A stretch of DNA of 64,000 nt from Candidatus Nitrosoglobus terrae (GTDB lineage Bacteria > Pseudomonadota > Gammaproteobacteria > Nitrosococcales > Nitrosococcaceae). Made by a program: the position numbers and the translations under genes. The notes beneath the pieces are model-generated. The model saw only the letters and a list, made by a program, of their open reading frames with translations. It was not told where the DNA came from and made no database searches. Position 1 is the first letter of the stretch. Each line of letters begins with the position of its first letter. The stretch is from NCBI RefSeq assembly GCF_002356115.1, contig NZ_AP014836.1:806001-870000 (forward strand), in the 5' to 3' direction. Of this stretch, positions 63,784 to 64,000 are shown one piece after another.

Positions 63784-64000
63784 TTACCAGCAAGCAGTAG
63801 GCGTTTTGGCTCCATTTTGATCTAGATTCAGGGATGAACAGGTAATACTACCTGCTGTATCGTTAATCTGATCAGTGCCTGCTTTAGCAGTTGCCTGCAA
63901 TGTGTATGTGGTTGCGCTGATATTTACAGCAGAAAAATTGTAATAATCATTGGAGGTTGTCCCTCCTACAGCTTGCAGTGATCCATACTGTGGCTGATTA
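63784..64000 (-). CDS. pilE: Type IV pilin / minor pilin, C-terminal part only
   Basis: On the minus strand a frame open to the window edge ends with TAA at 63784-63786. The visible 71 residues end AKTPTACW and include NDYYNFSAVNISATTYTLQA and SITCSSLNLDQNG. The two cysteines near the end form the D-region disulfide typical of PilE/ComP-type minor pilins. A pilin gene close to ileS-lspA is also known from Pseudomonas. The N-terminal prepilin signal is outside the window, so the exact subtype is uncertain. It is convergent with lspA, with 14 bp between stops. Confidence 0.85.
   Translation of the reverse strand, partial: NQPQYGSLQAVGGTTSNDYYNFSAVNISATTYTLQATAKAGTDQINDTAGSITCSSLNLDQNGAKTPTACW

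Noticed and set aside
1-64000. tRNA, rRNA, CRISPR arrays and intact insertion sequences
   Set aside because: No T-loop-like tRNA segments, repeat-spacer arrays or transposase frames were found by reading both strands.

Overview
The window reads as chromosomal DNA of an AT-leaning gammaproteobacterium. Gene content (icd, sbcB, queH, yheS, msrB, ybbAP/tesA, sfsA, ileS-lspA next to a type IV pilin gene) is typical of the class. A complete urease operon, several copper-flavoured exported proteins, PEP-CTERM genes and the sequence style together suggest a Chromatiales/Nitrosococcaceae relative, perhaps an acid-tolerant ammonia oxidiser of the Nitrosoglobus/Nitrosococcus type. This placement is an inference: no amo, hao or rRNA gene lies in the window.

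Layout. 0-9 kb: a partial surface protein, a PIN-PhoH ATPase, a secreted protein, icd, sbcB, a frameshifted acetyltransferase, a DUF4139 protein and queH. 9-12 kb: two decayed genes, a PEP-CTERM protein and a patatin-like phospholipase, then hsp20 with a heat-shock promoter. 12.5-20 kb: yheS, msrB-apbE, an orphan gene in gene-poor DNA, a DUF411 metal protein, a sensorless sigma-54 activator and a TauE/SafE-type membrane protein. 20-29 kb: urease operon ureDABCEFG-hupE followed by a porin and a SulP transporter; ureD seems translationally coupled to a 22-codon leader ORF. 29-37.5 kb: ybbAP/tesA, a large alkaline-phosphatase/TPR/sulfotransferase pseudogene, a PEP-CTERM remnant and an FKBP isomerase.

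37.6-46.4 kb is the most interesting part. It encodes only exported or envelope-linked proteins plus an ApbE flavin transferase. A tandem pair of paralogues, each behind the same sigma-54 promoter and a dyad-symmetric upstream element, is followed by an STN-HEAT protein, a second unrelated tandem pair, a TlpA-like thioredoxin, a DUF4266 lipoprotein, an unusually long Met/His-rich DUF3570-type outer-membrane protein and ApbE. All four members of the two pairs are predicted to start with histidine once the signal peptide is removed. I propose a copper (or other metal) handling and redox system of the cell envelope.

46.4-58.9 kb: a membrane-bound spermidine-synthase-like protein, then one tightly coupled polysaccharide operon: Wzm/Wzt ABC exporter, three small sulfotransferases, a giant sulfotransferase-glycosyltransferase-methyltransferase fusion, GDP-fucose synthase and further glycosyltransferases. 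It probably makes a sulfated, fucose-type surface glycan. 58.9-64 kb: sfsA, a lipoprotein, ileS, lspA and the 3' end of a pilin gene.

Five genes are visibly broken (acetyltransferase, two PEP-CTERM genes, patatin, phosphatase-sulfotransferase), by amber codons, frameshifts and a 37-bp tandem duplication. This points to ongoing gene loss concentrated in surface and accessory functions. No tRNA, rRNA, CRISPR array or intact insertion sequence was recognised.
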